Assembly (NCBI RefSeq): GCF_009753715.1
Contig: NZ_WQMS01000007.1
Coordinates: 166,745-230,744, forward strand
DNA length: 64,000 nt
Source: Sphingomonas horti
GTDB lineage: Bacteria > Pseudomonadota > Alphaproteobacteria > Sphingomonadales > Sphingomonadaceae
Direction: 5' to 3'
The notes below the pieces were generated by a model, which was not told the origin of the DNA, did no database searches, and saw nothing but the letters and a program-made list of their open reading frames with translations. Position 1 is the first letter of the stretch. Every line of letters starts with the position of its first letter. A program made the position numbers and the translations under genes. Positions 9,034-16,869 of the stretch are shown here, in pieces.

Positions 9034-10242
9034 ATGGATACCGACTTCTACCGCATCCGCCGGCTGCCGCCCTATGTCATCGCCGAAGTGAATGCGATGC
9101 GCGCGGCAGCACGCGCGGCGGGCGAAGACATTATCGACCTGGGCATGGGCAACCCGGACCTGCCGCCGCCGCCGCACGTGATCGAGAAACTCTGCGAGGT
9201 CGCGAAGAAGCCCGATGCGCACGGCTATTCCGCCTCGAAAGGAATTCCTGGCCTGCGCAAGGCCCAGGCCGGCTATTATGCCCGCCGCTTCGGCGTCGAG
9301 CTCGATCCCGAGCGCGAGGTCGTGGTGACGTTGGGTTCCAAGGAAGGGCTGGCGAACCTCGCCCAGGCGATCACCGCGCCCGGCGACGTGGTGCTGGCGC
9401 CGAACCCGTCCTATCCGATCCATACGTTCGGGTTCATCATCGCCGGCGCGACGATCCGGTCCGTCCCGACCACGCCCAACGAGCGCTATTTCGAGAGCCT
9501 GGAGCGCGCGGTAAAATTCACCGTGCCCAAGCCCTCGGTGCTGGTGATGGGCTATCCGTCCAACCCCACCGCCGAAGTGGTCGACCTCGCCTTCTACGAG
9601 CGTGTCGTTGCCTTCGCGAAGGAGCATGGGCTCTGGATCCTGTCGGACCTCGCCTATTCCGAGATCTACTTCGACGATTGCCCGACGCCCTCGATCCTGC
9701 AGGCCCCCGGAGCCAAGGACGTGGCGGTCGAGTTCACGTCGATGTCGAAGACCTATTCGATGGCCGGCTGGCGGATGGGCTTCGCAGTCGGCAACCCGGT
9801 GCTGATCGCGGCGCTGACGCGCGTGAAATCCTATCTCGACTATGGCGCGTTCACGCCGATCCAGGCGGCCGCCTGCGCCGCGATCAACGGGCCGCAGGAC
9901 ATCGTCGAGTCCAACCGCCAGCTCTACAAGCGCCGGCGCGACGTGCTGGTCGAAAGCTTCGGCCGCGCCGGCTGGGACATTCCGCCGCCGCGCGCGTCGA
10001 TGTTCGCCTGGGCGCCGCTGCCGTCGGCGCTCGCGCACCTGGGCAGCCTTGAGTTCTCCAAGCAATTGCTGACCCATGCCGGTGTCGCCGTCGCGCCCGG
10101 CGTCGGCTATGGCGAGGAAGGGGAAGGGTTCGTCCGCATCGCCATGGTGGAGAATGAGCAACGCATCCGCCAGGCGGCGCGCAACGTGAAGCGATACCTT
10201 GCCAGCATGGGCGTGAACACGCCCGCGCAGACCACCGCCTGA
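9034..10242 (+). CDS. AlaC-like class I/II aminotransferase
   Basis: PLP-dependent aminotransferase of the LL-diaminopimelate/alanine transaminase group, 402 aa. The PLP-binding lysine lies in SMSKTYSMAGWRMG (around residue 238); NPSYP (~130), GYPSNPTAE (~173) and DLAYSEIYFD (~205) are the cofactor and substrate loops. It most resembles glutamate-pyruvate transaminase AlaC, which links pyruvate and glutamate to alanine. The assignment to alanine rather than diaminopimelate is an inference. TauE follows after 21 nt in the same direction. Confidence 0.85.
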   Translation: MDTDFYRIRRLPPYVIAEVNAMRAAARAAGEDIIDLGMGNPDLPPPPHVIEKLCEVAKKPDAHGYSASKGIPGLRKAQAGYYARRFGVELDPEREVVVTLGSKEGLANLAQAITAPGDVVLAPNPSYPIHTFGFIIAGATIRSVPTTPNERYFESLERAVKFTVPKPSVLVMGYPSNPTAEVVDLAFYERVVAFAKEHGLWILSDLAYSEIYFDDCPTPSILQAPGAKDVAVEFTSMSKTYSMAGWRMGFAVGNPVLIAALTRVKSYLDYGAFTPIQAAACAAINGPQDIVESNRQLYKRRRDVLVESFGRAGWDIPPPRASMFAWAPLPSALAHLGSLEFSKQLLTHAGVAVAPGVGYGEEGEGFVRIAMVENEQRIRQAARNVKRYLASMGVNTPAQTTA

Positions 10243-10263
10243 GCAACGGGCGGCGGCGCGCCC

Positions 10264-11037
10264 ATGATCGAGCCGCTCTATTCGGTCGCGGGCGTGCTGG
10301 TCGGGCTGCTGGTCGGCATGACCGGTGTCGGCGGCGGGTCGCTGATGACGCCGATCCTGGTGCTGGTGTTCGCTTTCCATCCGGCGACCGCGGTCGGCAC
10401 CGACCTGCTCTATGCCTCTGCGACCAAGCTGGCCGGCACTGGCGTGCACGGCCTGCGCGGCACGGTCGACTGGCGGGTCGTACGGCGGCTGGCGACCGGC
10501 AGCGTGCCCGCGACGCTGCTGACGCTCGCCGCCTTGAGCATCGCCCGGATGCGCGCCGAGGACACCGGGCGCGTTATCACCGACATTCTGGGCGTCGCGC
10601 TGATCCTGACCGGCATCGCGACGCTCTATCGCAAGCGCATCGTCGAGCGCCTGAGCGGTGCCTTCGGGCGGCTGGAGGACCGGCGCATCATGTGGCTGAC
10701 GATCGGCCTCGGCGCCCTGCTCGGCTCGCTGGTGACGCTGACGTCGGTCGGCGCCGGCGCGCTCGGCATGACCGCGCTGCTGGTGCTCTATCCCCGTGCC
10801 CCGGTCGCGCGGCTGATCGGATCGGACATCGCGCACGCGGTGCCGCTGACGCTGATCGCGGGGCTTGGCCATTTCGCGATGGGATCGGTCGATGTCGGGC
10901 TGCTATTGTCGCTGCTGATCGGCTCCATCCCCGGCATCGTTGTCGGCAGCCTGATCGCGAGCCGCATGCCGGACCGCGTGCTGACGCCGATGCTGGCGGT
11001 CACGCTGGCTTTGGTCGGCGCGAAACTGGTGCTCTGA
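10264..11037 (+). CDS. TauE/SafE-family membrane exporter
   Basis: A 257-aa inner-membrane protein with about seven to eight transmembrane helices. It carries the family's glycine-rich first helix GVLVGLLVGMTGVGGGSLMTP and the internal repeat beginning LGALLGSLVTLTSVGAG. Members export sulfite, sulfoacetate or other organic anions. Nothing nearby indicates a substrate. Start ATG at 10264 lies 21 nt after the aminotransferase, so the two may share a transcript. Confidence 0.85.
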   Translation: MIEPLYSVAGVLVGLLVGMTGVGGGSLMTPILVLVFAFHPATAVGTDLLYASATKLAGTGVHGLRGTVDWRVVRRLATGSVPATLLTLAALSIARMRAEDTGRVITDILGVALILTGIATLYRKRIVERLSGAFGRLEDRRIMWLTIGLGALLGSLVTLTSVGAGALGMTALLVLYPRAPVARLIGSDIAHAVPLTLIAGLGHFAMGSVDVGLLLSLLIGSIPGIVVGSLIASRMPDRVLTPMLAVTLALVGAKLVL

Positions 11038-11136
11038 AAGGCATCGACGAACGGCCGATCCGTGTCGATAGACCGGACTTGAGCCGAATCCGAAACAGGC
11101 AGAATGTCCGCGCTCCACATCTTGGGGGACGAACCC

Positions 11137-11880
11137 ATGCGCCTGCCTCTTCTCCTCGCCTCGATCGCGCTTGCTGCCGCTTCGGCCGCGAGCGCCAAGC
11201 CCGCCGACTACCAGCCCGCCATCGACTTCAGCGGCCGCCCCGCCGACGCCCGCGCGATGGATGCCGGACGGCACCCCGCCGAAGTGCTCGACTTCATGGG
11301 CCTGAAAAAAGGCATGGCCACGATCGATGTGCTGACCGGCACCGGCTATTATGCCGAGATCATGGCGCAGGCCGTCGGGCCGAACGGCAGCGTGGTCGCG
11401 TTCGAGCCGGCCAATTTCTATGAAATGGGCAAGGCCAAGATCGACGCGATGACCGCGCGCGAGCCCAATGTGAAGCTGGTCACCGGCTTCCGCGCCGCGA
11501 TGACGCCCAACACCTATGACTTCGCGATGATCCACCTGAATTATCACGATTTCTATTGGGAGAGCGAGAAGTACAAGGTGCCCCGCACCGATCCCAACCA
11601 GGTGCTCGCCGCGCTCTATGCGGCGATGAAGCCGGGTGGCATAGTCGCCGTCGTCGATCATGTCGGTCCCGCGGGCGACACGCGCGCGATCGTCGACAAG
11701 CTTCACCGGATCGATCCGGACACGGTCAAGGCCGATTTCCAGCGCGCCGGCTTCGTGCTCGACGGCCAGAGCGACATGCTGCGCGTCAGCACGGACGATC
11801 ATACCAAGAACGTGTTCGATCCGGCCGTGCGTGGGAAGACCGACCGCTTTGTAATGCGGTTCAAGAAACCGGCGGCCTGA
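11137..11880 (+). CDS. Class I SAM-dependent methyltransferase with signal peptide
   Basis: The 247-aa protein starts MRLPLLLASIALAAASAASA, a textbook cleavable signal peptide. It is followed by a Rossmann methyltransferase domain: motif I VLTGTGYYAEIMA near residue 68, the acidic VAFEPANF near 90, FAMIHLNYHDF near 130 and the KPGGIVAVVDH strand near 170. The start is fixed by GGGGGAC 8 nt upstream of ATG. An exported SAM enzyme is odd because SAM is cytoplasmic. The substrate is unknown. Confidence 0.78.
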   Translation: MRLPLLLASIALAAASAASAKPADYQPAIDFSGRPADARAMDAGRHPAEVLDFMGLKKGMATIDVLTGTGYYAEIMAQAVGPNGSVVAFEPANFYEMGKAKIDAMTAREPNVKLVTGFRAAMTPNTYDFAMIHLNYHDFYWESEKYKVPRTDPNQVLAALYAAMKPGGIVAVVDHVGPAGDTRAIVDKLHRIDPDTVKADFQRAGFVLDGQSDMLRVSTDDHTKNVFDPAVRGKTDRFVMRFKKPAA

Positions 11881-11927
11881 CCCTGCACGCTTGACCGGAT
11901 CGGCGTCCTCGCGCCAATCCGGTCCGC

Positions 11928-12413
11928 ATGTTCGACCTGCCCGCCGTCTCCACGATCGCGCAGACAATCCAGCTGGCGATCGCGCCGGTCTTCCTGCTGG
12001 CGGGGATCGGGGCGATCCTGAACGTGCTCGCCGGCCGGCTGTCGCGAGTGGTCGACCGCTCGCGCGTGCTGGAGCAATTGCACGCGAACAGCGAAGGCGA
12101 GGAGCATCAGCGCTATGTGCGCGAGCTCCGGATCGTCGACCGGCGCATGCGCCTCGCCAATGCCGCGATCGCACTGATCGTCGCGAGCGCGATCGTCGTC
12201 TGCTCGCTGGTCGCCTTGCTGTTCATCACCCAGCTCGCCGGCCTCGCCTTCCGCGTGGCGGTGGCGGTCGCGTTCGTGCTCGGCATGGTGCTGCTGGTCG
12301 CCGGGTTGGTGCTGTTCCTGATCGAGATCAATCTGGCGCTCAGCTACCTCTACGTCCGCGAAGAGCTGCTGGAGCGCGAGGAACGGAACTGGCGGCGCAC
12401 GCACCCCAAATGA
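11928..12413 (+). CDS. DUF2721 membrane protein
   Basis: A 161-aa membrane protein with an N-terminal helix (FLLAGIGAILNVLAGRLSRVVDR), a charged cytoplasmic linker, then two adjacent long hydrophobic helices (residues ~80-130) and a basic tail. The layout and the GRLSRVVDR motif are typical of DUF2721. Function is unknown. Its stop directly abuts the terminator of the opposing small transcript. Confidence 0.8.
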   Translation: MFDLPAVSTIAQTIQLAIAPVFLLAGIGAILNVLAGRLSRVVDRSRVLEQLHANSEGEEHQRYVRELRIVDRRMRLANAAIALIVASAIVVCSLVALLFITQLAGLAFRVAVAVAFVLGMVLLVAGLVLFLIEINLALSYLYVREELLEREERNWRRTHPK

Positions 12414-12446
12414 AAAAGGTTGCCGGGCCTGAAAGACCCGGCAACC
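12413..12446 (-). terminator. Rho-independent terminator of the minus-strand small transcript
   Basis: Read on the minus strand, the stem GGTTGCCGGG / CCCGGCAACC with a 9-nt loop is followed by TTTTTC. There is no T run on the plus-strand side, so it serves the 18-codon transcript starting upstream of 12557. Confidence 0.85.
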
Positions 12447-12459
12447 CCTTACATGGTCA

Positions 12460-12475
12460 GCGGCCGGAAGGCCGC
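12460..12475 (-). other. Perfect hairpin in the small transcript
   Basis: GCGGCC-TTCC-GGCCGC lies between the 18-codon ORF and the terminator, giving the transcript a second stable structured element. Confidence 0.6.
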
Positions 12476-12500
12476 CCGGAAGCCTATAGGCTGCAGCCCT

Positions 12501-12557
12501 TCAGGCGCGCAGCTCCCGAACGGACTTGACCGACCTCTCTGCTGAACCATGAGACAT
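12501..12557 (-). CDS. 18-aa ORF (leader peptide or sRNA-encoded peptide) with exceptional ribosome site
   Basis: The frame encodes MSHGSAERSVKSVRELRA. The ATG is 7 nt after AGGAGG within a 14-nt match to the 16S 3' end. The transcript then carries a perfect hairpin and a strong terminator, giving an estimated RNA of roughly 150-220 nt. There is no downstream gene on this transcript, so it is not an attenuator leader in the usual sense. I do not recognise the peptide. It may be a small functional protein, or a structured RNA whose ribosome site is the functional part. Confidence 0.5.
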   Translation of the reverse strand: MSHGSAERSVKSVRELRA

Positions 12558-12558
12558 C

Positions 12559-12572
12559 GGATCACCTCCTTT
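12559..12572 (-). promoter_or_regulatory. Ribosome binding site fully complementary to the 16S rRNA tail
   Basis: The minus strand reads AAAGGAGGTGATCC, 14 nt matching the complete anti-Shine-Dalgarno tail, ending 1 nt before ATG. Most genes here match only 4-7 nt. Just upstream, at 12589-12606, GTGCACC-AGCC-GGTGCAC forms a perfect palindrome that could be an operator or a 5' hairpin. Confidence 0.75.
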
Positions 12573-12704
12573 CGCTGTTGAAGCCAATGTGCACCGGCTG
12601 GTGCACGAGAGGAATGTGAATCGCGGCGAATCGCCGATCAAGACTTGAAAAGAAAAATTAATTGCGCGAGTCTGGTTGGGTTGCGCTGCTTCGCCGCCGA
12701 AGCA

Positions 12705-13214
12705 TCAACGGCAATCCTCGATCACGCGCGAGACTTCGGGCCAGGCCGGCACGATCGCCCACTGCCCGCCCGCCACCAGCATGAAGCGCCCGCGGCTGAA
12801 GGCCATCTGGTCGAGCAGCGGGTCGCGCGTCGCGAAATCGACCTCCAGCCCCGCCTCGCTGCGCCCCGCCGCGCGCGGCGTGGCGGCATCGGTGGTGCGG
12901 ATCGTGAGCGGCCCGGCGGCGGCGGTCGCCCAGATCAGGCGCACGCGCTGCGCCGCATGGTCGCAACGCATGACCAGCACCGGCTTCATGCCGGCCTCGC
13001 CATAAGCCGCTTCGGTGTGGGTGCCCGCCCGGCGATAGCTCCAGTCACCCGGCGTCAGCGGCGCGTCGCGCCAGGCATCGCCCTGCGGAACGGGCGGCGG
13101 CGCCGGAGCGGGCGTGCGCGGAGGCGTCGGAACCGGCTCGGGCGGTGGCGCCGGACGGTTCGGCGCCACGCACGCGGAAAGCATCAGAAGTGAAAAGCCG
13201 ATCGCCCGCCGCAT
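12705..13214 (-). CDS. Hypothetical proline-rich lipoprotein
   Basis: The 169-aa protein starts with a lipoprotein signal (MRRAIGFSLLMLSAC; lipobox LSAC, cysteine 15). A ~30-residue Pro/Ala-rich tether follows, then a small globular domain with VLVMRCD and a terminal DC. No family is recognised. It is predicted to be anchored in an envelope membrane. It is 81 bp downstream of the membrane protein at 13297 on the same strand. Confidence 0.72.
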   Translation of the reverse strand: MRRAIGFSLLMLSACVAPNRPAPPPEPVPTPPRTPAPAPPPVPQGDAWRDAPLTPGDWSYRRAGTHTEAAYGEAGMKPVLVMRCDHAAQRVRLIWATAAAGPLTIRTTDAATPRAAGRSEAGLEVDFATRDPLLDQMAFSRGRFMLVAGGQWAIVPAWPEVSRVIEDCR

Positions 13215-13296
13215 GCGCTCTCCTGCCGTTGCCTGGATCAGCGCATGGCCGGAGCGGCCGCGCGTTGCAACCCGCCGGCACGACGGTGCGAGCGGC

Positions 13297-14022
13297 TCAG
13301 CCGATGAGCATGTGCGCGAAGTGCTGCCAGGCGGCGCTCTGGCTGACGAGCACGCGCAGCGGCTCCGATGCCAGGAACAGGCCGCCGCCCAGCATCGTGG
13401 CCGGATGCAGCCTGCCCCGCCGTCTCAGGTCGAACGCGACCAGCGCGATCAGGAACAGGTTGGCGATCAGCATGCCGCCGACCGGCGGGATCACCGGCCA
13501 GTGCAGCATCCTGGAAAGCCGGGCCATCGGCGTCACGCACAGCGACAGGGTCGCGAGCAGCATCAGTCTCTTGTGATGCTGCGCCATGTTCCGCCGCAAA
13601 AGCGCGAGACTGAACAACCAGGCGAACATGCCGATGCTGACGAACGGGAAGATCAGGAACGCGGCCGGGTCGCGACCCGGCGGAGGCGTGCCGTTGCGGC
13701 CGCGCTCGATCGCGACCACCACGCCCAGCAGGAAGACGACCAGTGCCAACACGACCGCGAAGCCGCCGACCGTGCGGTGCAGCCTGATCTGGCCGGCGCC
13801 GATCAGCGCGGTCTGGCCGATATAGGTCAACACCCAGGCCGTGAAGACGAGGCCGTGGACGTGCAGGATCGGCGGCACGGCGGGACGGGCGAAATAATCG
13901 TGGAGGTAATAAGTGGGCGCGAAGCCGATGAAGGTGGCGAGGCCAAGCGCCACCGCGATCGATCCGAAGAAGATCCGATCGGCAGTCCAGGCCGGGCGGA
14001 CAGGCGCGACAATCGTGGCCAT
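13297..14022 (-). CDS. Conserved seven-helix membrane protein with paired histidines
   Basis: A 241-aa integral membrane protein with about seven hydrophobic segments. Conserved-looking histidines sit in ILHVHGLVFTAW (~53), IRLHRTVGG (~80), MAQHHKRLM (~145) and MLHWPVIPPVG (~170), a pattern reminiscent of haem- or metal-binding membrane proteins. I do not recognise a named function. It is followed on the same strand by the lipoprotein at 12705. Confidence 0.7.
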   Translation of the reverse strand: MATIVAPVRPAWTADRIFFGSIAVALGLATFIGFAPTYYLHDYFARPAVPPILHVHGLVFTAWVLTYIGQTALIGAGQIRLHRTVGGFAVVLALVVFLLGVVVAIERGRNGTPPPGRDPAAFLIFPFVSIGMFAWLFSLALLRRNMAQHHKRLMLLATLSLCVTPMARLSRMLHWPVIPPVGGMLIANLFLIALVAFDLRRRGRLHPATMLGGGLFLASEPLRVLVSQSAAWQHFAHMLIG

Positions 14023-14110
14023 CGACTCGCTCCCGCTGAAGGAATGAGATCAGGCGACCCGTGCGGCCTTCATAGCGAAGCCGTGCGCGGCCGATAGCAT
14101 GGAAGCGACC

Positions 14111-14824
14111 TCATGTCGCGTCGTGGAAAATGATGCCCAGCGTGAAGCGCAATCCGCTGCGGACGCGGCTGACGCCGTGCCGCATCTGCACGCGATAGTC
14201 GCCGCGGCTTCCTCGGACCGGCCGTTCGCGGACGGGAAACACGACCGCGTCGCCATGGGCGAGCGGCACCACCTCGGCACGCGACTGCATCCGCGGCCGC
14301 TGCTCGGTCAGCACGAACTCCCCGCCCTCGAAATCTCGTCCCGGGGCCGACAACAGCACCGCGACCTGCAGCGGAAACACATGGTCGCCGTAAACATCCT
14401 GGTGGAGCGCGTTCCAGTCGCCTGCCTGGTAGCGCAGGATCAACGGCGTCGGCCGCCCCTGCCCCGCCGCATGGCATTCCGTCAGAAACGCGGCATGCGA
14501 CTCCGGAAACCGCCGGTCCTGCCCCAGCCGCTCCGCCCAGCGGTTCGCGATCGCGGCCAGCGAGGGATAAAGCTGCTCACGCAGCTTGGCGACCCGATCG
14601 GGCAATGGATAGGCGAAGTAGCGATACTCCCCCTGCCCGAAGCCATGCCGCGCCATGTCGACGCGGCTGCGGAACAGGCTCTCTTCGGTCCACCATTTCC
14701 GCGCTTCGGCACAGGCTTCGCGCGAAAGAAGCTCCGGCAGAACCGCGCAGCCCTGCGCGTTCAGTTCGGTTTCCAGAGAAGGTCCGGTCGCATCCATTGC
14801 TGGCGAGTAGAACTCCAGGTGCAA
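14111..14824 (-). CDS. 2OG-Fe(II) oxygenase
   Basis: A 237-aa non-haem iron, 2-oxoglutarate-dependent dioxygenase. The HxD iron ligands are in ALHQDVYGDHVFPLQ (~139-141), the distal histidine in MRHGVSRVRSG (~216), and RFTLGIIFHD supplies the 2-oxoglutarate arginine. FEGGEFVL is the conserved turn between them. ATG at 14824 gives ten residues before a second ATG; either start is possible. The substrate is unknown; related proteins act on DNA bases or small molecules. Confidence 0.85.
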   Translation of the reverse strand: MHLEFYSPAMDATGPSLETELNAQGCAVLPELLSREACAEARKWWTEESLFRSRVDMARHGFGQGEYRYFAYPLPDRVAKLREQLYPSLAAIANRWAERLGQDRRFPESHAAFLTECHAAGQGRPTPLILRYQAGDWNALHQDVYGDHVFPLQVAVLLSAPGRDFEGGEFVLTEQRPRMQSRAEVVPLAHGDAVVFPVRERPVRGSRGDYRVQMRHGVSRVRSGLRFTLGIIFHDAT

Positions 14825-14846
14825 CCGAACGTCCCGTGACTTGCCT

Positions 14847-15868
14847 TCAAACCGGCGCGACCGCCGATGTCGGCAAAAAGAGCAGCGGAGCCTCCGTCTC
14901 GGCCCGCACCTCTTCGAGCCAGGCGCGGCCGCTGATTCCCTGCCGTCCTAGCTCTTCGAGCGTGAGCGCGGACCCAACCGCGGCGGCTTCCCGTGCTCGC
15001 GTCCCGGCAACGCTGTCCCGAAGCGCCTTGGCCCGTGCATCGAGTGCATTGGACCAGTCCTGCGTGCCGACAGGCGCGTCAGCCTGCAAAGCGTCCGCCA
15101 CGGCTGCCTGTCCGAGACGCAGCCGGTCCCCGGCACGCACCAACGCCAGAGCGCCGTCCTCGGCCGCCTTGCGCGCGACCGCGTCTTCGCCACTGGCGAG
15201 CCGCGCCTGCACCCGCGCCGACGAAGCAAAGGCGAGGGCCTCCAGAAACGGCTCGGCCGCGATCGGGTCGGGATTGCCGTCCAGCAGCTCGAGCGCGCGC
15301 CGCTCGAACTGGTTGGATAGGAAGATCGCCTCCTCTGCCACATGTCGCCACTGCGGGAGCGGGTCGGTGAGCAGCCAGGCTTCGTCCAGCATCTGCGCGG
15401 TAGTCCGCAGTCGCGTGAAATCCTCGGCGATGCGGTCGCGCTTCAGGAATTCAACGCCGCGCGCGATCGCGTCGAGCCGATCGCCCAGCGCATCGACCTT
15501 GGCCTCCACCCTGCCGATCTTCGCCGCCAGCACGGCGAAGCCGGCCACCGACACGCCGATCCCGGCGGCGTAGACCGCCAGATTGGCGATCTGCAGGTTC
15601 TGGACGACGTTCACCGCCGCCTTGATCTGCTCGTTCTGCACATAGCTGACCGTGTGGCCGACCAGGTCGACGGCGGTGCCGAAGCCCGGGGCACCGCCGG
15701 ACAGGACTTTGCCGGCCAGGTTGGCCAGCCCGGAAGTCTCCTGGAGATGCCCAACGATCCGCCCTTCGCGACCGAGCGGATGATCGAGCCATAGACTTTG
15801 TACTCGCCGGAACCGACGCCAGCGGTCAGCAACTCGGGTATTTGGCGCAAAAACAGGGTCGTGATCAC
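14847..15868 (-). pseudogene. Unrecognised membrane/coiled-coil protein, second gene of a pair, apparently frameshifted
   Basis: The natural start is GTG at 15868, overlapping the stop of the upstream gene in GTGA. That frame reads VITTLFLRQIPELL through GEYKVYGSIIRSVAKG, then loses sense. The frame with good coding character (GRIVGHLQETSGLANLAGK onward) starts one base off, at about 15760. A single-base deletion in the GGG run near 15761-15766 would explain this. The downstream part has a hydrophobic helix (NLAVYAAGIGVSVAGFAVLAAKIG) followed by a heptad-like coiled coil (VEAKVDALGDRLDAIARGVE) and an alpha-helical domain. No family recognised. It could be a true pseudogene, a sequencing error or programmed frameshifting. 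Confidence 0.6.
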
Positions 15869-16557
15869 CAGAGCCTCCGCGCATTGTCCGCGGCTTCGGT
15901 GTAGCGGGCGGCGAGTTGGTCGAGGATCGACGGGTGCTTGGGCGTGCCGCGGATCAGCATCACGCCAACGTGATCCGCGACCTTGCGCCACAGCCGCGCC
16001 TCGGTCTTATCCCAGATCCGCGCCGAGTTGATCAGGCCGGTGGAGACGGCGACGGCGGCGGCGGTTCCACCGACCACGATCACCGGCCAATGGACCACTG
16101 TGGTCGCGAACAAGCCGGTGCCGAGCAGTCCGCCTGTGGTAGTCACCGCGAAAGATGGGATGGCGGCTGCAATCGCCGCCCCGCCGACGATCGGTGCCAC
16201 GCCGCTCGCCACGTCCTGCCAACCTTCGAAGCCGTCCGCCGCGCCCGCAGACGCGCCTGGATCGCGACTCCAGATCGCCTGATGATCGACGATGTCTGCA
16301 AGTGCGCGGTTCGCTTCCTCGACCAGCTGGTTCGCGATCGGCTCCGCGACCTCGATGACCTTCGGCTCAACCACGCGTCGGATGTACGATCCTTGCCCGA
16401 TCAGCCCGTCCTTCCAGGACGCACCCTTCAGCGTGTCGGCAAGGCCGGCGATCAGGTCGGCCGCGGCCTGGTTAAGTACCCGCGCGGCGATCAGAACCTG
16501 CTCGTCACGCCACTCGTCCAGCTCGTGGCGCGCGAGGAAGCCGTTCAGATTGAGCAT
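15865..16557 (-). CDS. Unrecognised membrane protein, first gene of a pair
   Basis: The 230-aa protein starts MLNLNGFLARHELDEWRDEQ. It has an amphipathic N-terminal half and then two glycine/alanine-rich hydrophobic hairpins (roughly residues 120-175, including GGAAIAAAIPSFAV and VVHWPVIVVGGTAAAVAV). The C-terminal ~55 residues are charged and end NARRLW. The stop overlaps the next gene in GTGA. No family is recognised. A truncated copy of its first 24 codons and leader lies at 22650-22787, so the family has been duplicated in this island. Confidence 0.65.
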   Translation of the reverse strand: MLNLNGFLARHELDEWRDEQVLIAARVLNQAAADLIAGLADTLKGASWKDGLIGQGSYIRRVVEPKVIEVAEPIANQLVEEANRALADIVDHQAIWSRDPGASAGAADGFEGWQDVASGVAPIVGGAAIAAAIPSFAVTTTGGLLGTGLFATTVVHWPVIVVGGTAAAVAVSTGLINSARIWDKTEARLWRKVADHVGVMLIRGTPKHPSILDQLAARYTEAADNARRLW

Positions 16558-16605
16558 CTTTCCCCCTTGGGCGGCATATCAGCACGCGGGCAACGCCGGC
16601 GCAAG
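16486..16605. repeat. Direct repeat, copy A
   Basis: About 120 bp covering the first 24 codons and ~48 bp leader of the membrane gene starting at 16557. It matches 22671-22787 with only a handful of substitutions and one 3-bp indel. The intervening ~6 kb carries the toxin-antitoxin, WYL, cas9-remnant, Fic and restriction-remnant genes. Confidence 0.85.
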
Positions 16606-16617
16606 ATCGGTTGGCAC

Positions 16618-16773
16618 TCACAGGAAGATGATCGCGCCCCAGAGCGCGACGCTGAGGATCAGCAGCACCTTCTCCCAACGCTTCCAGAAGCGCCGTCCCT
16701 GCTCGATGTCGGCCGGACCAGCGACAGCCATGCAGTAGAGGAGGAAGAGGCCGAGCAGGACGAATATTGGCAT
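16618..16773 (-). CDS. 51-aa small membrane protein
   Basis: ATG-initiated frame with GGCGG 6 nt upstream. It has an N-terminal hydrophobic helix (MPIFVLLGLFLLYCMAVA), a basic, aromatic loop (RRFWKRWEKV) and a second helix (LLILSVALWGAIIFL), giving a two-helix hairpin. It lies immediately upstream of the unknown membrane pair on the same strand and could be a third component, or an unrelated small protein. No family recognised. Confidence 0.5.
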   Translation of the reverse strand: MPIFVLLGLFLLYCMAVAGPADIEQGRRFWKRWEKVLLILSVALWGAIIFL

Positions 16774-16836
16774 GCACCCGCCATGATCGACGCTTGCGAC
16801 AGGAATGGTCGTGCATCATGACGACGTGTAGATTGA

Positions 16837-16869
16837 ATATCCCTTAGGAAGTGATATCTTATGGGATAT
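16837..16869 (+). promoter_or_regulatory. Candidate toxin-antitoxin operator
   Basis: Inverted ATATCCC / GGGATAT arms, 19 bp apart, run into the start codon of the PIN-domain gene in an unusually A+T-rich stretch. The placement is what autoregulated toxin-antitoxin operons show. Confidence 0.5.

Noticed and set aside
8758..10872. Long minus-strand open frame (704 codons)
   Set aside because: Arg/His/Asp-rich shadow of the plus-strand RNase E/G-like, aminotransferase and TauE genes, typical of high-G+C DNA.
12559..12572. GGATCACCTCCTTT on the plus strand, identical to the 3' end of 16S rRNA
   Set aside because: There is no upstream rRNA sequence. It is the complement of a perfect ribosome binding site on the minus strand, followed by an ATG frame.
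15798..15884. Start of the second membrane gene at ATG 15884 (MRGGSGDHDPVF)
   Set aside because: The first ~35 codons of that frame look like out-of-frame shadow. The GTGA overlap start at 15868 in the other frame gives a sensible membrane N-terminus, implying a frameshift.
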